DNA of 64,000 nucleotides from Ruminococcus sp. UBA6407 (GCA_002438605.1 DJPR01000012.1:51187-115186); one strand, 5' to 3'. Counted from the first letter of the stretch, positions 46,193 to 56,217 are shown. The notes: a model not told the origin generated them from the letters alone. A program made the numbers and translations.

Positions 46193-46459
46193 TTTTTCCT
46201 CCATAAATGCTTTATACATCATAATAACAGGTTTTGAATGCTTCAAGTATGATATTATCAAAAAATTATGTATGCTTTGTGAAAAACTAATGAAAGTAAG
46301 AGAAATGTAATATCACTATAATATTATATCATTTTATTATATATAAAATCAAGAGAATATAAAAATAATTTCACATAACACTGATGATACTTTTTAATGG
46401 TACTCTTTTTAATTTTTGTTTGTTATAATAATAAAATATATTGATTATAAGGAAAACTC

Positions 46460-46488
46460 TTGAAATTATTTGCACAAAATGTTATAAT
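46460..46488 (+). promoter_or_regulatory. Promoter of the GH26-GH9 operon
   Basis: TTGAAA at 46460-46465 and extended -10 TGTTATAAT ending at 46488 are 17 bases apart. This gives a leader of about 160 bases that includes a palindromic repeat copy. Confidence 0.75.
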
Positions 46489-46547
46489 ATTGTAAATGGA
46501 AGAACTCCTATCATTAATTTTAGGTAAAACAAATAATTATGCAAATG

Positions 46548-46582
46548 AAAAAGTCTTTTGACGTGCTTTGTGCGGTGTTGCC
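46548..46582. repeat. Palindromic intergenic repeat, half copy
   Basis: AAAGTCTTTTGACGTGC, then TTTGTGCGGTGTTGCC: the right half of the family, inside the GH26 leader. Confidence 0.7.
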
Positions 46583-46654
46583 GTAAATGTTTTTTGTAAT
46601 ATTGTATGAAACTGTTAGGCAGGTTTTATACAGTGTTTCGTTAAGGAGGCTTAT

Positions 46655-48481
46655 ATGAATTCAAAAAAAATAAAAAGAATAATGGGCAGCTTATTGGCAG
46701 CTGCTTTGACACTTTCTGCTTTCAGCTATAATACCCCTGTAAATTCATTTGTTGATGCAGCTGATTCTGTTATAAAAGTGGAATTTGAAAATGGCAAAAC
46801 AAATGGCGGCAAGATTTATAATGAAACATGGAAAGGCAATACGGCTGAGGACGGCAGCGGTGAGGACTTTGACCTCACAAATGCTTCAGGAGGTGCATTT
46901 TCTTATCTTGACCAAAAGGGTACAACTGTAAGTGTTGATGTTACGGTAGAGGAGGCAGGTCTTTATGAGTTGTCAATCTGCTATTGTGAGCCTTATGACG
47001 CAAATAAAAAGGTTCAGTATCTTAATATCAACGGGGTTAATCAGGGCGAAGTCTGCTTTATGCACAACCTTACCTTTGAGGAAACATCAGGCGGCATAGT
47101 AATGCTTGATGCAGGTGTAAATACTATTGAGCTTGAGGCTTACTGGGGTTACACAATGTTTGATTATCTTACAATCAAACCTGCAAATGAAAATATAAAA
47201 AATCTTAATCCTACACGTCAGCTGTCAAATCCTAAGGCATCTGAAAGTACAAAACGTTTGTATAATTATCTTTGTGATATTTACGGCAATCATATACTTT
47301 CAGGACAGCAGGAATACTGTGGTTCTCATAATTATAACCTTTATGCAGACCCCGATAACTATATTAAGGATAATGAAGCTGAATTTGATTACCTTATGGA
47401 AACTACGGGAAAAATGTGTGCAGTCAGAGGGATAGATTTTCTTAATTATCATTCAAATCCGTCTTGGGACGATTATGCTGCTGAACGTACTGTTCAGTGG
47501 GTGAATGAATATAAGGGAATTGCGGCTGTTTGCTGGCATTGGAGCGTTCCGTCTGAGGAAGGAAGCGATGAACGCAATTTTTATGTAAAATCAGCAAGTG
47601 CAAATTATACTACATTCAGCATTTCAAAGGCTCTGGAGGAGGGAACATGGGAACATGAGGTTCTCATGGCAGATATTGAGGAAATCGCAAAGCAGCTAAA
47701 AAAACTTAAAGATGCTGATGCTCCTATTCTCTGGCGTCCGCTGCATGAAGCTGAGGGTGCTTGGTTCTGGTGGGGTGCAGAGGGTCCTGAACCCTGCAAA
47801 AAGCTTTACCGTTTGCTTTATGACCAATTGACCAATGTTTATGGAATTGATAATCTTATTTGGGTATGGACAGGATATACATATCCTACATCATCAGAAT
47901 GGTATCCGGGTGATGATGTTGTTGATATAGTAGGCTACGATAAGTATAATGCTAAGGACGGTTTGCCAAATCTGAGTTCAATTTCATCAACCTTCTATAG
48001 CCTTGTTCAGAGTACGGAAGGTCAGAAAATGGTTGCGATGTCGGAAAATGATTCAATTCCGTCACTTGAAAATCTTTTGAAGGATAAGGCTGGCTGGCTT
48101 TATTTCTGTCCATGGTATATGAATTATCTTACAAGTGAACAGAATAATCCTGTTGAAAACCTCGTCGAGATATATAACAGTGAATATTGTATTACTCTTG
48201 ATGAACTTCCGGACTTAAAATCTTATCCTATATCAGAGGAACAACCAACAACTTCAACATCTTCTGAAAGCAAGACCGTACAGGGAGATACAAACTGTGA
48301 CGGAAATGTTGACATTTCAGATGCAGTTCTTATAAAAAGTTACCTTATAAATTCCAAGAAGTATAAAATATCATCACAAGGCATTATTAATGGTGATGTT
48401 CATGGAAATGGTAACGGTTTAAATGCTCAGGACGCTGTTGCTATTCAGCGTTATATATTAGGTATCATTGATAAATTCTAA
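46655..48481 (+). CDS. GH26 beta-mannanase with CBM35-like module and dockerin
   Basis: 608 residues. Signal peptide about 1-36 (VDAADS). A beta-sandwich CBM35-like domain at about 38-178 (IKVEFENGKT, YNETWKG, YELSICYCEPY). GH26 catalytic domain about 185-520: substrate cleft YNLYADP, acid/base Glu in RPLHEAEGAWFWWG (about 365) and nucleophile Glu in AMSENDSIP (about 464). Type I dockerin at 545-608 (GDTNCDGNVDISD, then GDVHGNGNGLNAQD). It should cut beta-mannan outside the cell as part of a cellulosome. AAGGAGG precedes the ATG. GH9 follows 12 bases later, so they form an operon. Confidence 0.93.
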   Translation: MNSKKIKRIMGSLLAAALTLSAFSYNTPVNSFVDAADSVIKVEFENGKTNGGKIYNETWKGNTAEDGSGEDFDLTNASGGAFSYLDQKGTTVSVDVTVEEAGLYELSICYCEPYDANKKVQYLNINGVNQGEVCFMHNLTFEETSGGIVMLDAGVNTIELEAYWGYTMFDYLTIKPANENIKNLNPTRQLSNPKASESTKRLYNYLCDIYGNHILSGQQEYCGSHNYNLYADPDNYIKDNEAEFDYLMETTGKMCAVRGIDFLNYHSNPSWDDYAAERTVQWVNEYKGIAAVCWHWSVPSEEGSDERNFYVKSASANYTTFSISKALEEGTWEHEVLMADIEEIAKQLKKLKDADAPILWRPLHEAEGAWFWWGAEGPEPCKKLYRLLYDQLTNVYGIDNLIWVWTGYTYPTSSEWYPGDDVVDIVGYDKYNAKDGLPNLSSISSTFYSLVQSTEGQKMVAMSENDSIPSLENLLKDKAGWLYFCPWYMNYLTSEQNNPVENLVEIYNSEYCITLDELPDLKSYPISEEQPTTSTSSESKTVQGDTNCDGNVDISDAVLIKSYLINSKKYKISSQGIINGDVHGNGNGLNAQDAVAIQRYILGIIDKF

Positions 48482-48493
48482 GGGAGGATAACA

Positions 48494-50971
48494 ATGAAAA
48501 AAACAATTTTTAAGCGTGTCACATCTGCTTTAATAGGTGCAGTAGTGGCATCAGGTTCAATGATGATTCCGTCATCAATCCCTGCAAGCTTTGCAGCTTC
48601 AGAGCTGGAAAAATCGCTTGCAAATGACTCAGGACTGGATATCGACTTTGCAAGAGCACTCCAGTACTCGATTTATTTTTATGACGCAAATATGTGCGGA
48701 ACGGGAGTTTCCGAAAACAACCGTTATGCATGGAGAGGTGACTGTCATACATATGATGCTCAGGTACCTTTGAAGCCAATGGAAGATAATGTAGGTACAA
48801 ATCTTTCACAGTCATTTATTGACAAATATGCTTCTGTTCTTGATCCTGACGGTGACGGTTATGTCGATGTAGCAGGCGGATTTCATGATGCAGGTGACCA
48901 TGTTAAGTTTGGTATGCCTGAAAACTATGCTGCATCAACAGTAGGTTGGGGCTACTATGAATTTCGTGACGCTTATGTGAAAACAGGTCAGGACGATCAC
49001 GTTGAAACAATTTTGAGATATTTTAATGACTATCTTATGAAGTGTACATTCCTTGATGACAACGGAGAAGTTGTTGCACATTGCTATCAGGTTGGTGACG
49101 GTGATATTGACCATGCTTACTGGAATTCTCCTGAGGTTGACAAAATGGCAAGACCTGCGTTTTTCCTTACAGGGGATAAGCCGCAGACAGATTATGTAGC
49201 TTCAGCTGCTGCTTCACTTGCTATCAACTACCTTAACTTTAAGGATACTGATGAGGAATATGCTGAAAAATCACTTAAATATGCAACTGCACTTTTTGAT
49301 TTTGCAATGTCTCATGAGAAAGAGTTAAGTGATAACGGAGATGGCCCAAAGGCATATTACAATTCATCAAAGTGGGAAGACGATTACTGCTGGGCTGCTG
49401 CATGGCTTTATAAGATAACAGGCGACCATAAGTATCTTGAAGAAATTTTCCCGAATTACGACTATTATGCAGCTCCTTGCTATGTATACTGCTGGAATGA
49501 TATGTGGGGCGGCGTACAGTGTATCTTAGGTGAAATATCCATGGATAAGCCTGCAAAGGAAGGCGAACACGTTTATCCTGATTTCATTGAGGAATTTAAG
49601 GTTGCAGCAGGAAAGAGTCCTTATGAGGAAATGAACTGCTGGGCTTCAGTTGCTAAGGCAGTAGATACATATATGACAGGCGGTGTTGGTACAATAACTC
49701 CTGCAGGTTACTTCTGGCTCAATACATGGGGTTCTGCACGTTATAACACTGCTGCACAGCTTATAGCTCTCGTATATGATAAGTATAATAATAATGGTCC
49801 GGGAAAATACAGTGAATGGGCTAAAGGACAAATGGAATACCTCATGGGTAAAAATCCTATGGAGCGTTCATATATTGTAGGATATAATGAAAATTCCGTT
49901 AAGTATCCTCACCACAGAGCAGCTTCAGGACTTACAAAGTGTGAAGATCCGGATCCGCACAGATATGTTCTTTACGGTGCATTAGCAGGCGGACCTGATG
50001 CTGATGATAAGCATAATGATATTACTTCCGACTGGATTTATAACGAGGTTACTATTGACTATAATGCTGCATTTGTTGGTGCATCAGCAGGTCTTTATGA
50101 ATTTTTCGGAACAGATGATATGAAGCCTACGACAGACTTCCCTCCTACACCTGAATCAATAGGTGAAGAAGGCGGCGGAAATGATTATTGGGTAAATGCA
50201 TGCGGCATTGATGACCTTAACGCTGACGGTGCAGGTGTTACAAAGGTTTCATTTATGGTTATGACAAATTCAACAAAGACAGCAGATAAGACTTCCGTTC
50301 GTTATTACTTCAATTCAAAGGAAATATCAAATGTAGACAATGTTAAGGCTTCCGAGCTTTATGACCAGTCAGCTACTGAAGCAGGTGATATGGGTGCAGA
50401 CGGTATAATCAGCGGACCATATAAATACGATAAGCTTGCTGATACATACTATGTTGAAATAGCATGGGACGGCTATAATATTGCAAATTCAGGCAAAAAA
50501 TATCAGTTTACAGTTGGTCTTTACTATGGAGATAAGTGGGATCCGTCAAATGACTGGAGTTATGACGGTTTAAAGATGTTTGAAGAAGACGATGCATTCT
50601 TTGGTACAGGCAATGAGGTAAGAACAGATAATATCTGTGTTTACAATGACGGAGTACTTGTTGGCGGTATTGAACCTGACGGAACAAAGCCTGTTCAGCC
50701 TGAAAAGCCAACTACTGAGCCTACAACTGAACCTACAACAAAGCCAACACAGTCTGATATTGTATATGGAGATGCAAACTGTGACGGCAAAGTTGATATT
50801 TCAGATGCAGTTTTAGTTAAGTGTTACCTTATTAACAGCAAGAAATACTCTTTAACAGAGAGCGGATTAGCAAATGCTGATGTACAGGGAACAGGAAATG
50901 GCGTAAATGCACAGGATGCAGTTGTAATTCAAAAGAGAGTTCTCGGACTTATTAAAACTCTTCCGGTATAA
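48494..50971 (+). CDS. GH9 endoglucanase with CBM3c-like module and dockerin
   Basis: 825 residues. Signal peptide 1-34 (ASFAAS). GH9 catalytic domain about 45-545: DAGDHVKFGMPE (catalytic Asp pair, about 133-144), HHRAASG, and acid Glu in IYNEVTIDYNAAF (about 520). A CBM3c-like beta-sandwich at about 560-715 (VNACGIDDLNADGAGVTK; YYVEIAWDGYNI) is usual in processive GH9 cellulases. TEPTTEPTTKPT linker at about 730-742, then a dockerin (about 755-825) nearly identical to that of GH26. It degrades cellulose. GGGAGGA precedes ATG 48494. Confidence 0.95.
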   Translation: MKKTIFKRVTSALIGAVVASGSMMIPSSIPASFAASELEKSLANDSGLDIDFARALQYSIYFYDANMCGTGVSENNRYAWRGDCHTYDAQVPLKPMEDNVGTNLSQSFIDKYASVLDPDGDGYVDVAGGFHDAGDHVKFGMPENYAASTVGWGYYEFRDAYVKTGQDDHVETILRYFNDYLMKCTFLDDNGEVVAHCYQVGDGDIDHAYWNSPEVDKMARPAFFLTGDKPQTDYVASAAASLAINYLNFKDTDEEYAEKSLKYATALFDFAMSHEKELSDNGDGPKAYYNSSKWEDDYCWAAAWLYKITGDHKYLEEIFPNYDYYAAPCYVYCWNDMWGGVQCILGEISMDKPAKEGEHVYPDFIEEFKVAAGKSPYEEMNCWASVAKAVDTYMTGGVGTITPAGYFWLNTWGSARYNTAAQLIALVYDKYNNNGPGKYSEWAKGQMEYLMGKNPMERSYIVGYNENSVKYPHHRAASGLTKCEDPDPHRYVLYGALAGGPDADDKHNDITSDWIYNEVTIDYNAAFVGASAGLYEFFGTDDMKPTTDFPPTPESIGEEGGGNDYWVNACGIDDLNADGAGVTKVSFMVMTNSTKTADKTSVRYYFNSKEISNVDNVKASELYDQSATEAGDMGADGIISGPYKYDKLADTYYVEIAWDGYNIANSGKKYQFTVGLYYGDKWDPSNDWSYDGLKMFEEDDAFFGTGNEVRTDNICVYNDGVLVGGIEPDGTKPVQPEKPTTEPTTEPTTKPTQSDIVYGDANCDGKVDISDAVLVKCYLINSKKYSLTESGLANADVQGTGNGVNAQDAVVIQKRVLGLIKTLPV

Positions 50972-50990
50972 TAAAAATCGTATAAATTAA

Positions 50991-51030
50991 AAAAGGTCAC
51001 CTTTTGCCGATGCAGAAGGTGACCTTTTCT
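50991..51030. terminator. Bidirectional terminator after GH9
   Basis: AAAAGGTCACCTT pairs with AAGGTGACCTTTT around a 9-nt loop, with T-runs at both ends; it serves the GH9 gene and the convergent orphan. Confidence 0.95.
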
Positions 51031-52049
51031 TATTTCTGGTTTGTAATATCATAAATAATATCAGCAGCAATTTTGCTGACAGGAGCGTCATTAATAAAAG
51101 GCATGAGTATTTTTCGTCCCTGATTTTTAATATCAAAGCAAATTCTTGCATAAAGCACCGCTTCTTTATATGTTTTGATAATAAAATCCCTGAAAAAACT
51201 TATGTAATGCTCCAGAGCAATGAGTGACTCCTGAGTATAATATCTGTTCAGATTGATTTTTTCGTGGGAGTATTTGTTCGGAAAAATCTGACTGTTTGAA
51301 ATAAATGCAAGCCTTGCCTCAGGAACAATGAGATGTTTTGGAGAGCTTTCCGATTCAACGGCTTTTGAAATAATTGTGTCATATCCAAGCTTATTTGCAC
51401 ATAAAGAGCCGATTGACACGAATAATTTTGATGCAGCAAGGTAATCGTCATTGAGGTTTATGATATTATAATCATCAGGAAATTCTGTGAGTTTATATCC
51501 TGAACAGCTGATTCCTGAAATGCTTTTACAGCTTTTTGAGCCTTTTTTAGATAGCTTAGGGAGCATACTGCTGATTTTCCTTACAGTATATCCCTCTAAT
51601 CTGCTTTTATGTAAGGCTTCTCTGCTTAATCTTAGATATTCCTTCAGAAGAATGTCGGCAACCTTTATAAGCTCCTCAGAACGTTGATGATAGGAATTGC
51701 TTTGATTCATAGTATAACCGATAATTTCTTTGATAGGGTGAGGAGTGTCAGTTAAAATCTGACTTATATCATAATATTTGCAGTTCATTTTAGTATCGGG
51801 TTCACAATTATCAGAAGTTATGAAAGACTTGTATTCCGGAATATAAAGTCCGCATGGAAGATTTTTTTCGTAAGGGGAATAGTAAAGAGAATAATCGGAA
51901 TCTTTAAGAATTTCTGCAATTATCTGAATACACTGTCCTTTTTCCTCAAAATCGGCTCCTTTAAGGTAGTACAAATGAATACCGTTGGATTCATCGAGAA
52001 AATCGCTATAGCAATTTACGTCTGCAAAGAAACAAAGCTGTTTAGACAT
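51030..52049 (-). CDS. Orphan protein, possible degenerate P-loop ATPase relative
   Basis: 339 residues, no signal or clear membrane span. I do not recognise it securely. The opening NGIHLYYLKGADFEEKGQCIQIIAEIL and the later GLYIPEYKSFITSD resemble the ATPase-like family of spore-former proteins whose P-loop reads LKGGPGTGKS; here the glycine-rich loop is replaced by GADFEEKGQ, so nucleotide binding looks lost. A helical central region (about 105-165) and a Ser/Lys/Cys-rich patch (KKGSKSCKSISGISCSG) follow. ATG 52049 has GGAGG upstream. It is about 100 bases downstream of the kinase-like gene and shares its direction. Confidence 0.55.
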   Translation of the reverse strand: MSKQLCFFADVNCYSDFLDESNGIHLYYLKGADFEEKGQCIQIIAEILKDSDYSLYYSPYEKNLPCGLYIPEYKSFITSDNCEPDTKMNCKYYDISQILTDTPHPIKEIIGYTMNQSNSYHQRSEELIKVADILLKEYLRLSREALHKSRLEGYTVRKISSMLPKLSKKGSKSCKSISGISCSGYKLTEFPDDYNIINLNDDYLAASKLFVSIGSLCANKLGYDTIISKAVESESSPKHLIVPEARLAFISNSQIFPNKYSHEKINLNRYYTQESLIALEHYISFFRDFIIKTYKEAVLYARICFDIKNQGRKILMPFINDAPVSKIAADIIYDITNQK

Positions 52050-52073
52050 AGCCAACCTCCTGAGTACAATAAT

Positions 52074-52116
52074 AAGGCAGCACAATACACAAGAAATTTT
52101 ATGCGTTTATGCCTTA
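52074..52116. repeat. Degenerate palindromic repeat
   Basis: AAGGCAGCACAATACACAAG, then TTTATGCGTTTATGCCTT: outer arms AAGGCA/TGCCTT as in the intergenic family. Confidence 0.5.
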
Positions 52117-52152
52117 AATTTTTACTATTGTATGCAAAGTCAGCTTGACTTG

Positions 52153-53148
52153 TTACTTCTTTTTAAAAGCTTTGTAAATAATTGCTGTTATATCGTCCTG
52201 ACATTTTGTAAAAGTATTGAGCTGATTGAAAAGCTCATTAGCTCTTGACAGACACATTGACGGAGTTTTGTCCTTAAAATAATTTATATTGCCTATATAA
52301 TCGGACAGATAGCGAACCGCAAGTTCACCCGTAACATACAGTATTCCAAAATAAAGTGAAACAACTTCTTCCTCAGTGAGCAGACCATTAAGTCCGTCAG
52401 CAAAACCTTCTGTAATTTGTTTAATGGTATTGAGGCTGAAATCTGACGAAGTTACTGAACGTACCATATCACCGTAATCAATTGCAGCATAGCCGTTCAT
52501 AACGGTATCAAGGTCAATAATACATACAGGATTTCCTGCAATGATGTTATCTGATTTTGCATCATTGTGTACTATACGTTTAGTAAGATAGCAGTCAAAA
52601 ACAGAATTAAGTGTATTTTCCAAGGCAGACATTCTGATTAAAATGCTTTTATCAATTTTTTTCAGCTTTGATTCCTTGTCAAGAATTGTCAGTTTTTTAA
52701 AATATGCAGAAAAGTTATGAAAATCAGGAAGTGAAACTGCATATTCGGTTTTTTTATTTTTTCCGTCCTCAATAATCTTTATAAAACTTCCGTAAGTCTT
52801 TCCTGTATGATATGGACTGCATTTACATTCAATTGACGGTATAAAGCGGTAAATTCTGAAAATGTCATCATTTTCCTTATAATAATTATGTCCGTCCGGG
52901 GTGTGGAAATAAAATGGAACAGTCACATTTGAAAGATGATTTTTTTTGAAAATCTGTTCAGTCAGTTCAATATTGTGCATTACAGCTTTATAGTCCTTAA
53001 AAACACTGCGGTTAATGGACTGAATAATAACACTGCTGTTACTTAATTCTGCAATGTATGTTAAGTTTATATGTCCTTTTTCTATTTTTCTGAAAGAAAT
53101 CGGATTTTCAACAATACCGAATTTATTCAGAAGCTTTTGGAAATCCAT
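52153..53148 (-). CDS. Aminoglycoside-phosphotransferase-fold kinase, NahK-like
   Basis: 331 residues. APH fold: N-lobe with KGHINLTYIAE, the nucleotide-site Gln/Asn (VIIQSINRSVF), catalytic loop HNDAKSDNIIAG (HxDxxxxN) near 190, and the metal site IDLDTVMNGYAAIDYGDMVR near 210. The HNDxKxDN with IDLDTVM combination is the pattern of N-acetylhexosamine 1-kinases, which feed GlcNAc/GalNAc salvage, so an amino sugar is a likely but unproved substrate. It may be co-transcribed with the downstream orphan. Confidence 0.8.
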   Translation of the reverse strand: MDFQKLLNKFGIVENPISFRKIEKGHINLTYIAELSNSSVIIQSINRSVFKDYKAVMHNIELTEQIFKKNHLSNVTVPFYFHTPDGHNYYKENDDIFRIYRFIPSIECKCSPYHTGKTYGSFIKIIEDGKNKKTEYAVSLPDFHNFSAYFKKLTILDKESKLKKIDKSILIRMSALENTLNSVFDCYLTKRIVHNDAKSDNIIAGNPVCIIDLDTVMNGYAAIDYGDMVRSVTSSDFSLNTIKQITEGFADGLNGLLTEEEVVSLYFGILYVTGELAVRYLSDYIGNINYFKDKTPSMCLSRANELFNQLNTFTKCQDDITAIIYKAFKKK

Positions 53149-53250
53149 ATTTCACCTCATATAAAAACTGCACTCAGCAGAGTGCAGAAAAATTTTTTAT
53201 GGTTTTGTTATATTAAGTCAGCATTTCACAATCTTTGTGCAGCAGCTGCC

Positions 53251-54609
53251 TTAATTTTTAATGCTGTGCATTGGGGCAGGAATACGTCCGCCTCTGTTAA
53301 TAAACTGAGCAGGAGATTTTTCGTTGATTTTCATAACAGGAGCACTTCCGAAAAGTCCGCCAAATTCAAGCATTTCGCCTTCCTTTTTGCCGATGGCAGG
53401 GATAAGACGTACAGCAGTGGTCTTATTGTTTACCATACCAATAGCGGCTTCATCAGCGATAATGGCTGAAATAGTTTCAGGCGTAATATCTCCCGGAACA
53501 GCAATCATATCAAGTCCTACGGAGCATACGGCAGTCATTGCTTCAAGCTTTTCGAGTTTAAGTGTACCGTTTACAGTAGCATCAATCATTCCTGCGTCTT
53601 CAGAAACAGGGATAAATGCACCTGAAAGTCCTCCGACGTGTGATGATGCCATTACGCCGCCTTTTTTTACTGCATCGTTGAGAAGTGCAAGAGCAGCAGT
53701 TGTACCATGAGTACCGCAGCATTCAAGTCCGATAGCTTCAAGAATATGAGCAACGCTGTCGCCTACAGCAGGAGTAGGAGCAAGTGAAAGGTCAACGATA
53801 CCAAATGGAACTCCAAGCATTTTAGATGCTCTTGAACCAACAAGCTGTCCCATTCTTGTAATTTTGAATGCAGTCTTTTTGATTATATCTGCAATTTCGT
53901 CAATTGAAGCGTCAGGATATTTAACGAGTGCGGAACGTACAACGCCCGGACCTGAAACGCCTACGTTTATAACGCAGTCAGGCTCACCAACACCATGAAA
54001 TGCACCTGCCATGAAAGGATTATCCTCCGGAGCATTGCAGAAAACAACGAGCTTTGAAGGGCCTACACACTGTCTGTCGGCAGTTTTAATTGCAGATTCC
54101 TTGATGATTTCGCCCATTATTTTAACAGCGTCCATGTTGATTCCTGATTTGCTTGAACCGACATTGACCGATGAGCAAATGCTTGTTGTTACTGAAAGGG
54201 CTTCAGGAATTGACTTTATAAGTTCAAGGTCACCCGCACTGAATCCCTTTTGAACCAATGCAGAATATCCGCCGATAAAGTTTACTCCGCAGGTATCAGC
54301 AGCTTTTTGGAGAGTTAAAGCAAATTTAACCGGATCTCCGCCTTTGCATGCGGCAGCGAGCATTGCAATCGGTGTAACGGCAATTCTTTTATTGATAATC
54401 GGGATACCGTATTCCTTTTCGATCTGTTCGCCTGTAGCAACAAGGTTTTTAGCTTTTGAGGTTATTTTTTCGTAAACCTTTTCACATGCCTTGTCTATAT
54501 CAGGGTCAATGCAGTCCAAGAGGGATATACCCATAGTAATTGTTCTGATGTCAAGACATTCGTCCTGAATCATTCTTATAGTTTCGAGAATATCATATAC
54601 ATTCAACAT
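53251..54609 (-). CDS. PFL family protein (UPF0210)
   Basis: 452 residues. Conserved N-terminus [28 protein letters not shown] (in part), central [41 protein letters not shown], and C-terminal [13 protein letters not shown] and MINRGG-like ends. The family has a pyruvate-formate-lyase-like fold but no known activity, and no glycyl-radical site is evident. It is always coupled with an ACT protein, as here (20 bases upstream). Confidence 0.93.
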   Translation of the reverse strand: MLNVYDILETIRMIQDECLDIRTITMGISLLDCIDPDIDKACEKVYEKITSKAKNLVATGEQIEKEYGIPIINKRIAVTPIAMLAAACKGGDPVKFALTLQKAADTCGVNFIGGYSALVQKGFSAGDLELIKSIPEALSVTTSICSSVNVGSSKSGINMDAVKIMGEIIKESAIKTADRQCVGPSKLVVFCNAPEDNPFMAGAFHGVGEPDCVINVGVSGPGVVRSALVKYPDASIDEIADIIKKTAFKITRMGQLVGSRASKMLGVPFGIVDLSLAPTPAVGDSVAHILEAIGLECCGTHGTTAALALLNDAVKKGGVMASSHVGGLSGAFIPVSEDAGMIDATVNGTLKLEKLEAMTAVCSVGLDMIAVPGDITPETISAIIADEAAIGMVNNKTTAVRLIPAIGKKEGEMLEFGGLFGSAPVMKINEKSPAQFINRGGRIPAPMHSIKN

Positions 54610-54629
54610 AAAAGTAAAGTCCTTTCTGC

Positions 54630-54899
54630 TTAGATACTGTGCATTGAGTTAAAAATGTCCTCATGCATTGTATGGATAGAAAGACCCAGTTCATTGCCGA
54701 GAGCTGTCATTTTATCCACTATTTCAGAGAAGTCCTTATTAATTGATGAAATATCAACGAGCATAATCATAGCGAACATATCCTGAAGAACACTTTGAGT
54801 TACTTCGATAACATTTGCGTTATATTCAGCACAAATACCGCTTACCTTATGTAAAATACCAACATTATCTTTACCGATTACAGTTATAACTGCTTTCAT
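54630..54899 (-). CDS. ACT domain protein (UPF0237)
   Basis: 89 residues, a single ACT domain: [42 protein letters not shown]. It probably senses an amino acid or similar ligand and works with the following UPF0210 protein. AGGTATTAG precedes the ATG; an extended -10 TGATATAAT is at 54928-54936 on the minus strand. Confidence 0.93.
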   Translation of the reverse strand: MKAVITVIGKDNVGILHKVSGICAEYNANVIEVTQSVLQDMFAMIMLVDISSINKDFSEIVDKMTALGNELGLSIHTMHEDIFNSMHSI

Positions 54900-55361
54900 A
54901 GCTAATACCTCCAGAGCTTTTTATATCATTATATCACAATCGCCAATAAAAATAAAGCAATAAATAAAAAAAAGTCACTTATAATATAAATTCGGAAATT
55001 AACATCAAATATTTTTGCAAAAAGTATAGAAAGATTAATGTAATTGTGATATAATAACATTACAGCATTACTGCTAAATTCAGACTGTTGAAAAAATTAC
55101 ATAATGCAAGGGAACGCCCTCTCTTGCAGGGCGTTCCCTCTTTAAAATCAGTCTTTATGACTGATTTTAAATTCACCCTTTGCGGAGCGTTTAAAGGCTT
55201 TATGTGGGGCTTTGCCCCACACCCTACCAAAGGCTCCGCCTCTGGACTTCGCCAAAGGGTTAGCAAACCCTTTGGAAACCCATTATTAACTCAATTATGA
55301 CTTGCTAACAGACTGATATTGTCGAATTATTGCTGTAATAAATGACTAAGGCGGTGTATAA
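54900..55361. other. 462-base divergent gap with repeat A
   Basis: It contains the extended -10 for the ACT gene (minus, 54928-54936), an extended -10 TGATATAAT for the plus strand (55047-55055) and the 183-bp multi-hairpin repeat. Transcription from the latter would carry the repeat in the leader of the PHP gene. No protein gene is supported; open frames inside the repeat are not credible. Confidence 0.6.
55108..55290 (+). repeat. 183-bp multi-hairpin repeat, copy A
   Basis: It contains five hairpins: GGGAACGCCCT/AGGGCGTTCCC (55110-55139), a palindrome TTTAAAATCAGTC/GACTGATTTTAAA (55141-55171), GTGGGGC/GCCCCAC (55204-55220), CCAAAGG/CCTCTGG, and CCAAAGGGTT/AACCCTTTGG (55252-55275). An inverted, nearly identical copy lies at 61320-61501. 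Confidence 0.9.
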
Positions 55362-56213
55362 ATGAATTTGATTGATTGCCATTGCCATACATCCAATTCG
55401 CCCGACGGCGAGGGAGATGTGAAACAGCTCTGCAAGCGAGCCTGTGAGCTTAATCTTTCTGCTCTCGGTATAACCGAGCATTGTGAAGCAAACAGACTTT
55501 TTTCAAAAGAACATTATGGCAGTGAACCCAGAAATGAGTTTGAAATTTACAATAATATTGAAATATTTGAAAAATCCATGAAAGATAATACAGATGCCGC
55601 CGTTGAATTTTCAGACAAATTAAATGTGCTATGCGGAATAGAGCTTGGTCAGCCGTATGCGGACTTCAGTGGTTCTGAATCGCTTATTTCAGATAAGCGT
55701 CTTGATTTTGTCATTGCGTCTGCACATGAACTTGTTGATGCAGAGGACTTTGCTTTTCTTGAATATACACAGAAAAATGTAAATGATTACCTTGAAAGGT
55801 ATTTTAAAACAGTTTATGAAATGTGTAAATGGGGAAAATTTGATATTCTTGGACACCTTACATATCCGCTGAGATATATTGAGGGAATTTCAAAAATAAA
55901 AGTAAACACAGACTTATATAAAGAAATAATTGCAGAGAGCTTTAAGCTTCTTATTGCGAAAGGCAAGGGAATCGAAATAAATACATCAGGACTGCGTCAG
56001 CCCTATGGATTAACATTTCCCACATCGGAATATATCATGCTTTACAGAAGTCTTGGAGGAGAAATTATTTCTCTGGGTTCAGATGCTCATTGCAGTTCGG
56101 ATTTGGGGAAGGGCATAGCGGAAGGTGCGGAAATTGCTGTTGAAGCCGGATTTAAGCACATATGCTTTTTCAGAAAAAGAAAACCTGTATTTATAAAAAT
56201 TAGTAAGGAGTAA
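55362..56213 (+). CDS. PHP-domain histidinol-phosphatase family protein
   Basis: 283 residues. Metal ligands: DCHCHTSNSPDG at the N-terminus, GITEHCEAN, an internal CGIELGQPY (Glu), DFVIASAHE, and the closing LGSDAHCSSDLG. This is the HisJ/HisK type of PHP phosphatase, which dephosphorylates histidinol phosphate. No other his genes are near, so a different phosphate ester is possible. It starts the run of five plus-strand genes; Lrp follows five bases later. Confidence 0.9.
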   Translation: MNLIDCHCHTSNSPDGEGDVKQLCKRACELNLSALGITEHCEANRLFSKEHYGSEPRNEFEIYNNIEIFEKSMKDNTDAAVEFSDKLNVLCGIELGQPYADFSGSESLISDKRLDFVIASAHELVDAEDFAFLEYTQKNVNDYLERYFKTVYEMCKWGKFDILGHLTYPLRYIEGISKIKVNTDLYKEIIAESFKLLIAKGKGIEINTSGLRQPYGLTFPTSEYIMLYRSLGGEIISLGSDAHCSSDLGKGIAEGAEIAVEAGFKHICFFRKRKPVFIKISKE

Positions 56214-56217
56214 TTTT

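Larger units (their letters stand above)
46193..46654. other. 462-base gap between the RING gene and the GH26 gene
   Basis: An AT-rich divergent region. It holds the GH26 promoter (46460-46488), one half-copy of the palindromic repeat (46548-46582) and the GH26 leader. The minus-strand promoter of the RING gene is not clear. No small gene or RNA family was recognised. Confidence 0.6.

Noticed and set aside
55060-55300. Open frames within the multi-hairpin repeat
   Set aside because: They arise from the palindromic repeat itself and have no start signal or homologous pattern.
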